This document shows positions 26,399-34,538 of a stretch of 62,383 nucleotides of DNA, piece after piece; the first letter of the stretch is position 1; each line of letters opens with the position of its first letter. Source of the DNA: Myxococcales bacterium (lineage in GTDB: Bacteria > Lernaellota > Lernaellaia > Lernaellales > Lernaellaceae). The position numbers were made by a program, and so were the translations under genes. The notes beneath the pieces were generated by a model, which worked only from the letters and a program-made list of their open reading frames with translations, had not been told where the DNA came from and did no database searches. The stretch spans positions 1 to 62,383 of the forward strand of contig JAAYVF010000047.1 of NCBI GenBank assembly GCA_012517325.1, written 5' to 3'.

Positions 26399-26803
26399 TC
26401 AGATGCGGATATCGATGTGCAATAAGCCGGCCCCGGCGTTTTCGGTGGCCCCCAACTGCTGATCGATCAATTCCTGCTGCGCTTTCTGCAGCGGCGTTTT
26501 TACCGGTGTGTCGCTCGAGGGATTCGTTCCCACCTCGGCGCTGATCGCGTATCGCTGGCCGTCGGAGCCCATCCGGTAACTGTAAGTCACTTTGTCCGGA
26601 TTGCCGTTGGCGGCGATTTTCTGCGGCACATCGTGATGGCGAACCCGGTCGTCGACCGCTCTTAATACCGCCAGCTTTTTGGCCTCTTCCGCCTTGGACG
26701 GATCGGACGAGCCCGAGGCTTTCTCGCCGGTCGATCCGCCGGTCAATAGTTTCATCAGGGATTGCGCCAGCCCACCGGCTTTGGAAACGGAATTGATGGC
26801 CAT
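26399..26803 (-). CDS. SprA-like putative metalloprotease relative with degenerate HExxH
   Basis: 134 residues, AGGAGAG upstream. The middle resembles the SprA-related putative metalloprotease family: a VRxHExxH helix followed by SYTYQTGPDGKRYAVGGEV. Here the equivalent stretch reads VRHHDVPQKIA, then VTYSYRMGSDGQRYAISAEVG. The fold-defining strand pattern is kept but the HExxH zinc site is lost, so it should be catalytically dead. Alternatively it was never a protease and only shares the strand motif. No signal peptide is visible. It stands alone between a small Cys-rich gene and pyrE. Confidence 0.6.
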   Translation of the reverse strand: MAINSVSKAGGLAQSLMKLLTGGSTGEKASGSSDPSKAEEAKKLAVLRAVDDRVRHHDVPQKIAANGNPDKVTYSYRMGSDGQRYAISAEVGTNPSSDTPVKTPLQKAQQELIDQQLGATENAGAGLLHIDIRI

Positions 26804-26949
26804 TGTTTTCTCTCCTGTGACAAAAATATGGGTCTTGCTTTGGCGGGAGTCAAACGAGGCGAGGCTGGCCGAATCGGTCGATAACCAAAATTATCGAGTG
26901 ATTACCAGATAATGCCGATCATTCTCAAAACGCTGACCTTGCCGGATAA

Positions 26950-27516
26950 TCAGGCGGGACGTTCGCCGAGCGCGAACAATTCCTTCACGTTGACCAGGCT
27001 TTTCAGTGCGTAGCCGCGATCCGCCAGGGCTTCGCGGCCGCCTTCGTTGCGATCCACCACCGCCGCCACGCCGACGATTTTCACTTCGGGAATTTCCGCC
27101 AGGACCGCGTCGATGGTTTTAATGGTTGAACCGGCGGTGGTCACCACGTCGTCGACGATGAGCACGCGCATGCCGGGGCGGATGATCCCTTCGACGCGTT
27201 TCCCCGCGCCGTGCCCTTTGGCTTCCTTGCGCACGAGGATGCCGCAAACCGGCATTTTCGCGTCGTATGACCGGGCGACCGCGCCCATCACGACCGGCAC
27301 CGCGCCCAGTTCCATGCCGGCGATGGCGTCGGCGCCGCCCAGTTCCTTGAGCAGTTCGATCAACAGGTCGCCGATCAGGGCCGAGCCCTCGTGGTGCGTC
27401 GAGGTGGTGCGCACATCGATGTAGTAGTTGCTGGTTTTGCCGCTGGTCAGCACGAAATGGCCGGTGCGAAAGGAGCGTTCGTGCAAGATTTCGATGAGCC
27501 GTTGCCGCTTGTCCAT
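26950..27516 (-). CDS. pyrE: Orotate phosphoribosyltransferase
   Basis: 188 residues from MDKRQRL at 27516 (GGAAAGG upstream). It converts orotate and PRPP to orotidine 5'-phosphate in pyrimidine synthesis. Visible features: FVLTSGKTSNYYIDVR at the N terminus, the flexible catalytic loop VRKEAKGHG, and the PRPP-binding motif VLIVDDVVTTAGST. Length is usual for the family. It lies 58 bases downstream of panD on the same strand and may share the panC-panD transcript. Confidence 0.93.
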   Translation of the reverse strand: MDKRQRLIEILHERSFRTGHFVLTSGKTSNYYIDVRTTSTHHEGSALIGDLLIELLKELGGADAIAGMELGAVPVVMGAVARSYDAKMPVCGILVRKEAKGHGAGKRVEGIIRPGMRVLIVDDVVTTAGSTIKTIDAVLAEIPEVKIVGVAAVVDRNEGGREALADRGYALKSLVNVKELFALGERPA

Positions 27517-27574
27517 GAGTGCCTTTCCGGATTGAAGTTGAAATGCGCTTTCGAGTGTCGCGTTGGCCGGGCGT

Positions 27575-27949
27575 TTACGCCAGGCGCACGGTTTTGGCAT
27601 CGGCCTTGATGCGGTTGCGTTCGTCGACAAACACGAGGTGCGGTTCCCACTGATGGGCTTCCTGCTCGTCCATCTCCACGTAGCTGGCGATGATCACCAG
27701 ATCGCCCGGCGAAACCAGGCGGGCGGCCGCGCCGTTGACGCACACGACCCCGCTGCCGGCCTGGCCGCGCAGGGCGTAGGTGTCGAAGCGGGAGCCGTTG
27801 GTGATGTTCCAGATCGAGACCTTCTCGTTGGGGATGATGTCGGCGGCGCGAAGCAGCAGGTCGTCGATCGTAACGGAACCCTCGTAATGCAAGTCGGCTT
27901 GAGTCACCGTGGCGCGATGGATTTTCGACTTAAGCATGGTGCGGCGCAT
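27575..27949 (-). CDS. panD: Aspartate 1-decarboxylase
   Basis: 124 residues, GGGAGAC upstream. It makes beta-alanine for pantothenate synthesis. The proenzyme self-cleaves at the Gly-Ser bond in [10 protein letters not shown] (about 22-31), giving the pyruvoyl group on Ser. [20 protein letters not shown] and [19 protein letters not shown] are typical family blocks. It starts 12 bases after panC, so the two pathway genes are co-transcribed and their products converge on pantothenate. Confidence 0.95.
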   Translation of the reverse strand: MRRTMLKSKIHRATVTQADLHYEGSVTIDDLLLRAADIIPNEKVSIWNITNGSRFDTYALRGQAGSGVVCVNGAAARLVSPGDLVIIASYVEMDEQEAHQWEPHLVFVDERNRIKADAKTVRLA

Positions 27950-27961
27950 CGGTCTGTCTCC

Positions 27962-28828
27962 CTATTCCTTTCCTTCGGCTGCGAAGTGCAACACCCGATT
28001 GTCGATCAGGCGGGTTTTGCCGAAAAACACCGCCAGGGCGAGCAGGTGGTCGCCTTGGGGGTGTTCGGCGGCATCCGCCAGATCGGGCAGCCGGCGCAGT
28101 TCGATGTAATCGACCCGGGCCGGTGGCGTATTTTCGATCCTCGCGCGAACGGAGCGGAGCAGAGAATCGCGATTTGTTTCCGGGTTATTAACCCATTCCT
28201 CGGCTTGATTCAACGACTGGTGCAAAACGACGGCCCGGGCCCGCTCCTCTGGTGAGAGGTACTTGTTGCGGCTGCTCATCGCCAGTCCGTCGGGCTCGCG
28301 GAACGTGGGGCCGGGAACGATTTCCAGGTTCAGGTCGAGGTCGGCGACCAGCCGCCGAATGACCAGGAGCTGCTGGTAGTCCTTTTCGCCGAAGACCGCC
28401 AGGTGCGGCTGGACGATGTTGAACAGCTTGCAGCACACCGTCGCCACGCCCGCGAAGTGGTCGGGCCGGCTGACGCCGCACAGCGGGCCGGCCGTGCGCG
28501 GCACCCGGATCGTCGTTTCGAATCCGGCGGGGTACATTTCCGCCGGCGTCGGATGAAAGATGACGTCGACGCCGACGCTTTCGGCCAGCGCCGCGTCGCG
28601 CTCGAGGTCGCGCGGATAACGCGCGAAATCTTCGGTCGGGCCGAACTGCGTCGGGTTGACGAAGATGCTCATCACCGCGGTGTCGGCCGTTTCGAGGGCC
28701 AGGCGCACCAGCGACAGATGCCCCTCGTGCAGGTAACCCATCGTCGGCACGAAACCGATCGTCCGCCCCTCGCGGCGCCGCGCCAGCGACCAGGCCTTCA
28801 TTTCGGCGATGCGTTCGATGATTTTCAT
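27962..28828 (-). CDS. panC: Pantothenate synthetase
   Basis: 288 residues. It joins pantoate and beta-alanine using ATP. The nucleotidyltransferase motif is FVPTMGYLHEGHLSLV (about 26-41, HIGH-like HEGH); other blocks are SIFVNPTQFGPTEDFARYPR, FGEKDYQQL and SSRNKYLSPEER near the C-terminal KMSKS-like position. Length is usual. It is followed closely by panD. A terminator-like hairpin lies just upstream, so it probably has its own promoter or is attenuated from the upstream kinase gene. Confidence 0.95.
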   Translation of the reverse strand: MKIIERIAEMKAWSLARRREGRTIGFVPTMGYLHEGHLSLVRLALETADTAVMSIFVNPTQFGPTEDFARYPRDLERDAALAESVGVDVIFHPTPAEMYPAGFETTIRVPRTAGPLCGVSRPDHFAGVATVCCKLFNIVQPHLAVFGEKDYQQLLVIRRLVADLDLNLEIVPGPTFREPDGLAMSSRNKYLSPEERARAVVLHQSLNQAEEWVNNPETNRDSLLRSVRARIENTPPARVDYIELRRLPDLADAAEHPQGDHLLALAVFFGKTRLIDNRVLHFAAEGKE

Positions 28829-28845
28829 GCCCGTCCGGTCCGGTT

Positions 28846-28888
28846 AAAACAAAAGCCCCGTCCATCCCGTGGGGGGATCGGAAGGGGC
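28846..28888 (-). terminator. Rho-independent terminator between the kinase gene and panC
   Basis: On the minus strand GCCCC ... GATCCC ... GGGAT ... GGGGC (28888 down to 28855) forms a GC-rich hairpin followed by TTTTGTTTT (28854-28846). It lies between the deoxynucleoside kinase stop (28955) and the panC start (28828). Confidence 0.7.
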
Positions 28889-28954
28889 CCGATGGGTACA
28901 ACAACTGTCCGCCGATTAAGCGGATATCGGCACTCGCTTCCGTCCCGGTCCGGC

Positions 28955-29608
28955 TCAGCCGGATCCAAGCGGGATAAACTGTTTCGTTCCGCGCCGGTGG
29001 GTCAGTACCTGTTCCACCAGCGCCTCGAAGTCATCCGGGTTGTGGACAAAGTCGATGTCCGTCGTGTTGACGACCAGGAGCGGGCTTTCGTCGTACGCAA
29101 AGAAGAATCTGCTGTACGCGGCGGTCAGCTCCTTCAAGTAGTCCACGGTAATCGGCCGCTCGTATTCGTGGTTGCGGTGTCGAACCCGCTCCATGAGGAT
29201 GTGCGGCTCCGCGACCAGGTAAATCACCAGGTCGGGGCGGATCACTTCCGGTGCTAAAAGATCGTAAAGCTGCTCGTAAAGGCGCAGCTCGTCGTCCGAC
29301 AGATTAAGATACGCGAAAATGCGGTCTTTGGCAAATAGGTAGTCGCTGACCGTGCTGCGGGCGAAAAGGTCTTGTTGTTGCAATTCGCGCAGTTGCCGGT
29401 AACGGCTGATCAGGAAGAACAACTGGGTTTGGAAGGCATACCGCCGGCGGTCGCGATAGAACTTGTCGAGGAACGGGTTCTCGGCGGGCTGCTCGTAGAG
29501 CGGGCGCGCGTTCAGCCGTTCGGCCAGCAGCCGCACCAGGCTCGTCTTGCCCACTCCGATCGGACCTTCCACCGCGATATGCCGCGGCGTGTCCAGCATC
29601 TCACCCAT
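28955..29608 (-). CDS. Deoxynucleoside kinase (dNK family)
   Basis: About 217 residues from the preferred ATG at 29608 (GGGGATGGA upstream). In-frame ATGs at 29635 and 29683 would lengthen it. P-loop GPIGVGKTS, then YEQPAENPFLDKFY, ISRYRQL, the catalytic/substrate block TVSDYLFAKDRIFA and the lid RVRHRNHEYERPI match deoxyadenosine/deoxyguanosine kinases. It phosphorylates salvaged deoxynucleosides with ATP; base preference is not clear from sequence. Divergent from the secreted protein gene at 29793. Confidence 0.88.
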   Translation of the reverse strand: MGEMLDTPRHIAVEGPIGVGKTSLVRLLAERLNARPLYEQPAENPFLDKFYRDRRRYAFQTQLFFLISRYRQLRELQQQDLFARSTVSDYLFAKDRIFAYLNLSDDELRLYEQLYDLLAPEVIRPDLVIYLVAEPHILMERVRHRNHEYERPITVDYLKELTAAYSRFFFAYDESPLLVVNTTDIDFVHNPDDFEALVEQVLTHRRGTKQFIPLGSG

Positions 29609-29711
29609 CGATTCCATCCCCGGAAAATTGACCATCTCATTGGAAAGGCGATGCAGAATAGCAAAAGATTTTTTGCCGGACAAGGGCGATTTCCGGCCTT
29701 TTTTCCGCCCG

Positions 29712-29740
29712 CGAGCGAATCCGCGACGAGCGAATCCGCG
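29712..29740. repeat. 14-base direct repeat in a divergent promoter region
   Basis: CGAGCGAATCCGCG occurs at 29712-29725 and again at 29727-29740, separated by one base. It lies just upstream of the TATAAT at 29765 and could be an operator or a recent duplication. Confidence 0.6.
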
Positions 29741-29764
29741 GTTTTTCCTCCCGGCAAAGTCGGC

Positions 29765-29770
29765 TATAAT
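29765..29770 (+). promoter_or_regulatory. Possible -10 element (TATAAT)
   Basis: A perfect TATAAT 22 bases before the ATG at 29793. The -35 region (TTTTCC-like at about 29743) is poor, so the promoter may need an activator. The short leader still contains the CAGGAGG ribosome site. Confidence 0.4.
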
Positions 29771-29792
29771 CGCGTTTCAGGAGGATCGCGGC

Positions 29793-31058
29793 ATGAAAAA
29801 ACTGTTGTGGGCCTGGATCGCGGTATTACTGCTGGCCGTTCCCGCCTGGGCGGGCTTCGACCTCGAGGTCGTCGATACCGGTGACACCGGCGTGATGACC
29901 GAGACGGCGCTGGATCCCGACGGCCGGCCCGCGATCTGTTATTACGACCAGTCGCTCGGCGCGCTGAAGGTGGCCGAATGGCGGCCGGCGGACTGGGAAA
30001 TCACCGTCGTCGACCAATCCGGCGACATGGGCCAGTACTGCTCGATCTACGTCGACAGCGGCGGCGATCCGCACATCGCCTACCAGGACAATGTCGAGTG
30101 GGATTTGCGCTACGCCTACCGCGACGGCGGCGTCTGGGACACCGCGACCTTGGAAGCGTACGGGCCGATCGGCCTGGGCATCAGCATGATGCCCGACGCG
30201 AACGGACTGCCGCGCATTTCCTACCTGGACAACGGCGGCGAGGACCTGGTCTACATGTGGTTCACGGTCAGCGACTACGATTACTCGTACGTCGATACCG
30301 ACCGCAAGGTCGGCGGCCACGCCACGAGCCTCGCGGTGCTGAGTTCCTCGCTTTCGTACATCGCCTATTTCGATGACGGCCCCGGCGATCTGCGCCTGGC
30401 CAAGGGCCACGGCGACAACTGGCAGACCTACCTGGTGGACGCCGGCGAGGCGGAGGAGGAAGTGGGCCTCGATCTGGCGCTGGCGGCGGATGTCGAAGGC
30501 GTTTTGCATCTGGCCTATTACGATTCCACCAATGGCCGGCTCAAGTACGCGACCGGCGACGAGAACGACATGGCGATCGAGGTGGTGGACGCGTCCGGCT
30601 GGTGCGGTTATCCGCTCGACCTGACGCTCGACATCGCCGGCCGTCCCCACGTCTGCTACTACGACGACGGCGGCAAGATGCTGCGCTACGCCTACCGCGC
30701 CGGAAACGACTGGCACCGCTTCCAAATCGATTCCGGCGACCAGGTGGGGCTGGATTGCTCGCTGGTGGTCGATGACGACGGCGTGGTGACCATCGCCTAC
30801 CGCGACGGCGCGGCCGGCACGCTCAAGGTGGCGCGCGGCGACAGCTCGGGGATGCCCGAATTCGGCGACGACGATGACGACGACACCGCTGACGACGACA
30901 CCGGCGGCGATGACGACAGCGCCGACGACGACAACGACGACAGCGCCGATGACGACAACGACGACTCCGGCGACGATGACGACAGCAGCCCGCCGGGCTT
31001 CAGCGGTGGTTCCGACGACAACGAGGATCCCGCCGACAGCGGCAGTTGCGGCTGCTGA
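29793..31058 (+). CDS. Secreted beta-propeller-like protein with C-terminal Asp-rich linker ending CGC
   Basis: 421 residues from the ATG at 29793 (CAGGAGG upstream). The signal peptide ends AWA without a lipobox Cys. About six repeats of roughly 50 residues follow, each with a D.DGRPAICYYD- or GDPHIAYQDN-type turn and LRYAYRDGG-type strand, suggesting a six- or seven-bladed propeller. From about residue 357 the sequence is DDDDTADDDTGGDDDS-like and ends DSGSCGC. Divergent from the dNK gene and convergent with hcp across a shared terminator. Confidence 0.83.
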   Translation: MKKLLWAWIAVLLLAVPAWAGFDLEVVDTGDTGVMTETALDPDGRPAICYYDQSLGALKVAEWRPADWEITVVDQSGDMGQYCSIYVDSGGDPHIAYQDNVEWDLRYAYRDGGVWDTATLEAYGPIGLGISMMPDANGLPRISYLDNGGEDLVYMWFTVSDYDYSYVDTDRKVGGHATSLAVLSSSLSYIAYFDDGPGDLRLAKGHGDNWQTYLVDAGEAEEEVGLDLALAADVEGVLHLAYYDSTNGRLKYATGDENDMAIEVVDASGWCGYPLDLTLDIAGRPHVCYYDDGGKMLRYAYRAGNDWHRFQIDSGDQVGLDCSLVVDDDGVVTIAYRDGAAGTLKVARGDSSGMPEFGDDDDDDTADDDTGGDDDSADDDNDDSADDDNDDSGDDDDSSPPGFSGGSDDNEDPADSGSCGC

Positions 31059-31090
31059 GCGCCGGGGACTCTCCATCCATTTAAATATAA

Positions 31091-31117
31091 AAGGGCAGCC
31101 GACGGCCGGTTGCCCTT
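31091..31117. terminator. Terminator hairpin between convergent genes
   Basis: AAGGGCA (31091-31097) pairs with TGCCCTT (31111-31117), with an inner CCG/CGG extension. An A/T-rich run precedes it (minus-strand T-rich), suiting termination of the hcp operon; the plus-strand gene ending at 31058 may also use it. Confidence 0.6.
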
Positions 31118-31132
31118 GAACGTTTGTGGGGA

Positions 31133-32788
31133 TCAGTTCGCCCGCGTGGCGGCCAGATCGGCGGCCGCCGTCGTGGTCGGCATGATGTTGAATTTATCGA
31201 CCAGCACCTGCAGCACCGCCGGGGTGACGAACGCCGGCAGGCTCGGGCCGAGCCGCATGTTGCGGATGCCCAGGTGCAGCAGCGTCAGCAGGATGCAGAC
31301 CGCCTTCTGTTCGTACCACGAGAGAATGAAGGAAAGCGGCAGGCCGTTCACATCGGTGCCGAAAGCCTCCGCCAGCGCCACCGCGATCCGGATCGCCGAA
31401 TAGGCGTCGTTGCATTGGCCGATGTCCAACAGGCGCGGCAGGCCGCCGATCGTGCCGAAATCGTGCTTGTTGAAGCGATACTTGCCGCAAGCCAGGGTGA
31501 GGATCAGCGAATCGGCCGGCACGGCCTGGGCGAAGTCGGTGTAGTAATTGCGGCCGCTCTTGGCGCCGTCGCAACCGCCGATCAGGTAGAAGTGCTTGAT
31601 CGCGCCGCTCTTCACCGCCGCCACCACCTGGTCGGCGACGCCCAGCACCGCGTGATGGCCGAAGCCGACGAGGATCGTCTTTTCCGGTTCGTCGGTGAGG
31701 AAACCCGGCGCGGCCAGGGCGGCGTCGATCACCGGTTTGTAGTTGTGGCCCTCGATGTGCCGAACGCCGGGCCAGGCGACCAGACCGCTGGTGAAAATCC
31801 GGGATTCATAAGTGTCCCGCGGTTTCTGGATGCAATTGGTGGTCATCAGGATCGCGCCGGGGAAGGCCGCGAATTCCGCCTGCTGATCCTGCCAGGCGCC
31901 GCCGTAATTGCCGGCGAGGTGCGGGTACTTTTTCAGTTGCGGATAGCCGTGGGCCGGCAGCATCTCGCCGTGGGTGTAAACGTGGATCCCCGTGCCGGCG
32001 GTCTGCTTGAGCAGTTCCTCCAGGTCGCGCAGATCGTGGCCGCTGACCAGAATCGCTTTGCCCTTGACCGGCGTGATGCGGACCGGCGTCGGCGCCGGAT
32101 GGCCGAAGGTGGTGGTGTGGGCCTTGTCGAGCAGTTCCATCGTCCACAGATTCACCTCGCCGCACCGCAGGTTGTAGCCGAGCAATTCCTCAACGGTCGG
32201 CCGCGGATTGGTCAACGCCGCCAGCGCTTCGTGGAAAAACGCGAAGATGCGGTCGTCGGTCAGGCCGAGAATCGCGGCGTGGTGCGCATAGGCGGCCGTG
32301 CCCTTGAGGCCGTAGGTCAATAATTCCTGCAGGCCCGCGAGATCGGCGCCGAAATCCGCCTGCCGGCCGACGATGCCGACAGCGACGCCCTGGCCGATCA
32401 TGCCCTCGCGATCGGCGGCGAGTTGATAAACCGCCGGACCGGTCAGCGCTTCCGCGGGTTTTCCCGCCGCGCGGCAGGCCGCCTCGTAGTCCTCGCGCGC
32501 CTGTTGCCGGACGGCCACGGCTTCTTTAAGCAGCACCTCGAGCCGGGCGGGATCGAAATTCACGTTGGTCACCGTGGTAAACAGGGCGTCGAGAAGGAAG
32601 GAATCGACCGCCGGATTTTTCCGGCCCAGTTGCCGGGCGCGATGCGCGTACTGGGCGACGCCCTTGGTCAGGTGGACCAGCAAATCCTGCAGGGCGGCGG
32701 TTTGCGGATCCTTGCCGCAGACGCCGCTCACCGTGCACCCGGATCCCTTGGCGGTTTGTTCGCATTGATAACAGAACATGTTCGACAT
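31133..32788 (-). CDS. hcp: Hybrid cluster protein (Hcp, hydroxylamine/NO reductase)
   Basis: 551 residues. The N-terminal [4Fe-4S] ligands are in FCYQCEQTAKGSGCTVSGVC (CX2CX8CX5C). The hybrid-cluster ligands are in later blocks including THGEMLPAHGYP, NCIQKP, GGCDGAK, LACGKYRFN and QCNDAYSA. Hcp proteins reduce NO (and hydroxylamine in vitro) and are also linked to protein S-nitrosylation; this one acts in the cytoplasm. It starts 27 bases after ygbA and is the last gene of the Rrf2-controlled operon. No hcr reductase gene is adjacent; the ferredoxin-like protein upstream may supply electrons. Confidence 0.95.
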   Translation of the reverse strand: MSNMFCYQCEQTAKGSGCTVSGVCGKDPQTAALQDLLVHLTKGVAQYAHRARQLGRKNPAVDSFLLDALFTTVTNVNFDPARLEVLLKEAVAVRQQAREDYEAACRAAGKPAEALTGPAVYQLAADREGMIGQGVAVGIVGRQADFGADLAGLQELLTYGLKGTAAYAHHAAILGLTDDRIFAFFHEALAALTNPRPTVEELLGYNLRCGEVNLWTMELLDKAHTTTFGHPAPTPVRITPVKGKAILVSGHDLRDLEELLKQTAGTGIHVYTHGEMLPAHGYPQLKKYPHLAGNYGGAWQDQQAEFAAFPGAILMTTNCIQKPRDTYESRIFTSGLVAWPGVRHIEGHNYKPVIDAALAAPGFLTDEPEKTILVGFGHHAVLGVADQVVAAVKSGAIKHFYLIGGCDGAKSGRNYYTDFAQAVPADSLILTLACGKYRFNKHDFGTIGGLPRLLDIGQCNDAYSAIRIAVALAEAFGTDVNGLPLSFILSWYEQKAVCILLTLLHLGIRNMRLGPSLPAFVTPAVLQVLVDKFNIMPTTTAAADLAATRAN

Positions 32789-32815
32789 TTCGTTTTCCCC
32801 TTATTGTTTAATGGT

Positions 32816-33118
32816 TCAGAAAAAATATCGGGCCAGCCAGTCCAGCCGGCCATGCTTGATGAGCTGCATCCCCGAGAATCGCATGACCTCCCGCATCTTT
32901 TTCCGCTCGGCCGCGCGGTAACAATGGACCGGGCATTTCTTGCAGGACGGTTTCGGATCCAGCGGGCAGGCTTCCAGCCGCCGCAAGGCGTAAGCGAGCA
33001 AGTCCGCGCAATCGCGGCACAGTTCATTTTTCGCGCCGCCGTGCTTGGCGCGGCAGTAGATACCGACGAACCGACGCAAAATCCGCTGGTCCTTTTCGAC
33101 GGTTTTCGCGGCCCGCAT
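32816..33118 (-). CDS. ygbA: YgbA-family protein (nitrous oxide-stimulated promoter family)
   Basis: 100 residues, AGGAG upstream. Family pattern: EKDQRILRRFVGIYCRAKHG, then ELCRDCADLLAYALRRLEACP and KPSCKKCPVHCYRAAERKKM, with seven Cys in the two latter blocks, ending in GRLDWLARYF. In enterobacteria ygbA belongs to the NsrR regulon with hcp and is induced by NO; its biochemical role is unsettled. Its place just before hcp and after an Rrf2-type regulator agrees with that. Confidence 0.85.
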   Translation of the reverse strand: MRAAKTVEKDQRILRRFVGIYCRAKHGGAKNELCRDCADLLAYALRRLEACPLDPKPSCKKCPVHCYRAAERKKMREVMRFSGMQLIKHGRLDWLARYFF

Positions 33119-33133
33119 TCCCGGCTCCTAACA

Positions 33134-33281
33134 GGCGGTTGAAAGAGGCCTTCCTGGCCTTTTTCAACCTCGCTCAACAAAAAGCGTGGTTTTTCTTTCG
33201 CTTCATTTTCGGCAACTTCGGAAGTTACCGAAAATGGCGATCCATCCATGGAGCGCACGCCGGGTGTTTTGCAACACCCTG
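33134..33281. repeat. Palindrome-rich element inside the operon (three hairpins)
   Basis: Three adjacent inverted repeats: GGTTGAAAGAGGCC/GGCCTTTTTCAACC (33137-33169, one wobble), CATTTTCGG...CCGAAAATG with an inner AACTTC/GAAGTT (33204-33236), and GGGTGTT/AACACCC (33262-33279). It lies between the ferredoxin gene stop and ygbA. It looks like a small mobile palindromic element (REP or MITE type) rather than a simple terminator, since none of the stems is followed by a strong T-tract on the minus strand. Confidence 0.6.
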
Positions 33282-34049
33282 CTAAGCCGTGCTTTTTTGC
33301 GAAACCGCCGGGCGCGGCGGTACGGTTTCGCGTTGCCGGATCAGGCCGTCGATGCTGACGGTGTGGATCTCCACCGGCAGAGCGACGCCGGCGGCGTCGC
33401 GGGCGTTCAGGGCCGCGTAAGCCAAACCGCCGCAGCAGGGCACTTCCATGCGCAGGACGGTCAGACTGTGCGGTCTGGCCAGGCTCAGAATCGCGGTCAG
33501 TTTTTCCTGGTAGTGCGCCAGGTCGTCCAGCTTCGGGCAGCCGACGAGCACCGCGCGGCCGTTCAGGTAGCGCTGGTGAAAACCGGCCAGGGCGAACGGC
33601 ACGCAATCGGCGCAAAGCAACAGGTCGGCCTGCTGCAAAAACGGTGCGGTGGGCGGAACCAGCCTGAGCTGCACCGGCCAATGCCCCAGCGCTGAAGGGC
33701 CGGTGGCCGTGAAGTCCGGGCCGGGCGCCGAGGCGGGTGACAGTCGGCGAATCGCCGATCCGGGGCAGCCGCCGAAATGGGCGGGCGCCGCCGGTTGAGG
33801 GGCGGGAGCGGCCAGATGTTCGGCGACGGCTTCCTCGTCGAAGGGATCGGCATCCACTTCCTCGATCGTCAGGGCGCCGGTCGGGCAGTGCCCCAGGCAG
33901 GCGCCGAGACCGTCGCAGAAGATATCGCGAACCAGCCTGGCCTTGCCGTCGATGACGGCGATGGCGCCTTCTTGGCAGGCGGTGACGCAGTCGCCGCAGC
34001 CGGTGCACTTTTCTTCGTCGATGCGAATGAGCGGTCGTTTGATTTTCAT
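33282..34049 (-). CDS. 4Fe-4S dicluster ferredoxin-domain protein
   Basis: 255 residues from the ATG at 34049 (GGAG upstream), overlapping the rrf2 stop by four bases (ATGA). N-terminal two-cluster ferredoxin: CTGCGDCVTACQEGAIAV and FCDGLGACLGHCPTGAL (about 15-60). The C-terminal about 150 residues have further Cys (GGCPGS, LCADCVPFA, VGCPKLDDLAHYQ, EVPCCGGL), suggesting one more metal site. Proteins of this layout often accompany hcp in anaerobes; an electron-donor role to Hcp is inferred from the operon, not proven. Its end abuts the palindromic element. Confidence 0.82.
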   Translation of the reverse strand: MKIKRPLIRIDEEKCTGCGDCVTACQEGAIAVIDGKARLVRDIFCDGLGACLGHCPTGALTIEEVDADPFDEEAVAEHLAAPAPQPAAPAHFGGCPGSAIRRLSPASAPGPDFTATGPSALGHWPVQLRLVPPTAPFLQQADLLLCADCVPFALAGFHQRYLNGRAVLVGCPKLDDLAHYQEKLTAILSLARPHSLTVLRMEVPCCGGLAYAALNARDAAGVALPVEIHTVSIDGLIRQRETVPPRPAVSQKSTA

Positions 34050-34471
34050 TTTTTTTCTCCGAAAATTCGGGTCAGACTGGTCAACCGGGTGTCGGCGAAG
34101 TGGTTTTTCACCATTTGATGAACCGAAACGTTGAGCCCGCCCAGGAAGCATCGGTCGCCGCCGCACAGCGGCACCGAACCGAGGAGGCAGGAACGCGGCT
34201 CGAGGGGGCCGTCGACCGCCTCGTAGATTTCCAGCAGATTGATTTCGCGGTCGCTTTTATTGAGTTGAAAGCCGCCGGCCGGGCCGCGGGTCGAACGAAT
34301 CAGGCCCGCGTGAACCAGCCGCTGCATGACCTTGGCCAGGTGGTGCTCCGAGGCCTTAAGCGCGCCGGCGATGGTTTGCGTGGTGATCTTTTCCTCCGGA
34401 AAAGCCGCCAGGTAAACCATGGCGTGCAGCGCCAGCGAAGCGGCTTCGGAAACGCGAAAAATGTCCGGCAT
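34046..34471 (-). CDS. Rrf2-family transcriptional regulator (NsrR/IscR-like)
   Basis: 141 residues from the ATG at 34471 (AGGAG upstream). Winged helix in the first about 85 residues (SLALHAMVYLA, ITTQTIAGALKASEHHLAKV, GGFQLNKS). Three Cys in SCLLGSVPLCGGDRC are placed like the Fe-S ligands of NsrR and IscR, though the spacing (CX7CX4C) differs from theirs. It should sense NO or redox state through an Fe-S cluster. It is first in the operon and the promoter carries an inverted repeat over the -10, so autorepression is likely. Confidence 0.88.
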   Translation of the reverse strand: MPDIFRVSEAASLALHAMVYLAAFPEEKITTQTIAGALKASEHHLAKVMQRLVHAGLIRSTRGPAGGFQLNKSDREINLLEIYEAVDGPLEPRSCLLGSVPLCGGDRCFLGGLNVSVHQMVKNHFADTRLTSLTRIFGEKK

Positions 34472-34502
34472 CGGGTTTCTCCTCTTGGTCTTTAGCGCAA
34501 TC

Positions 34503-34538
34503 TGGTACTTGAATACCATAATAGACAAAGGCCGTCAA
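34503..34538 (-). promoter_or_regulatory. Promoter and probable Rrf2 operator of the rrf2-hcp operon
   Basis: On the minus strand TTGACG (34538-34533), a 17-base spacer and TATTCA (34515-34510) form a sigma-70-type promoter. The palindrome TGGTACTTGAATACCA (34503-34518, arms TGGTA/TACCA) covers the -10, the position expected for a repressor such as the Rrf2 protein encoded first in the operon. Confidence 0.6.
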
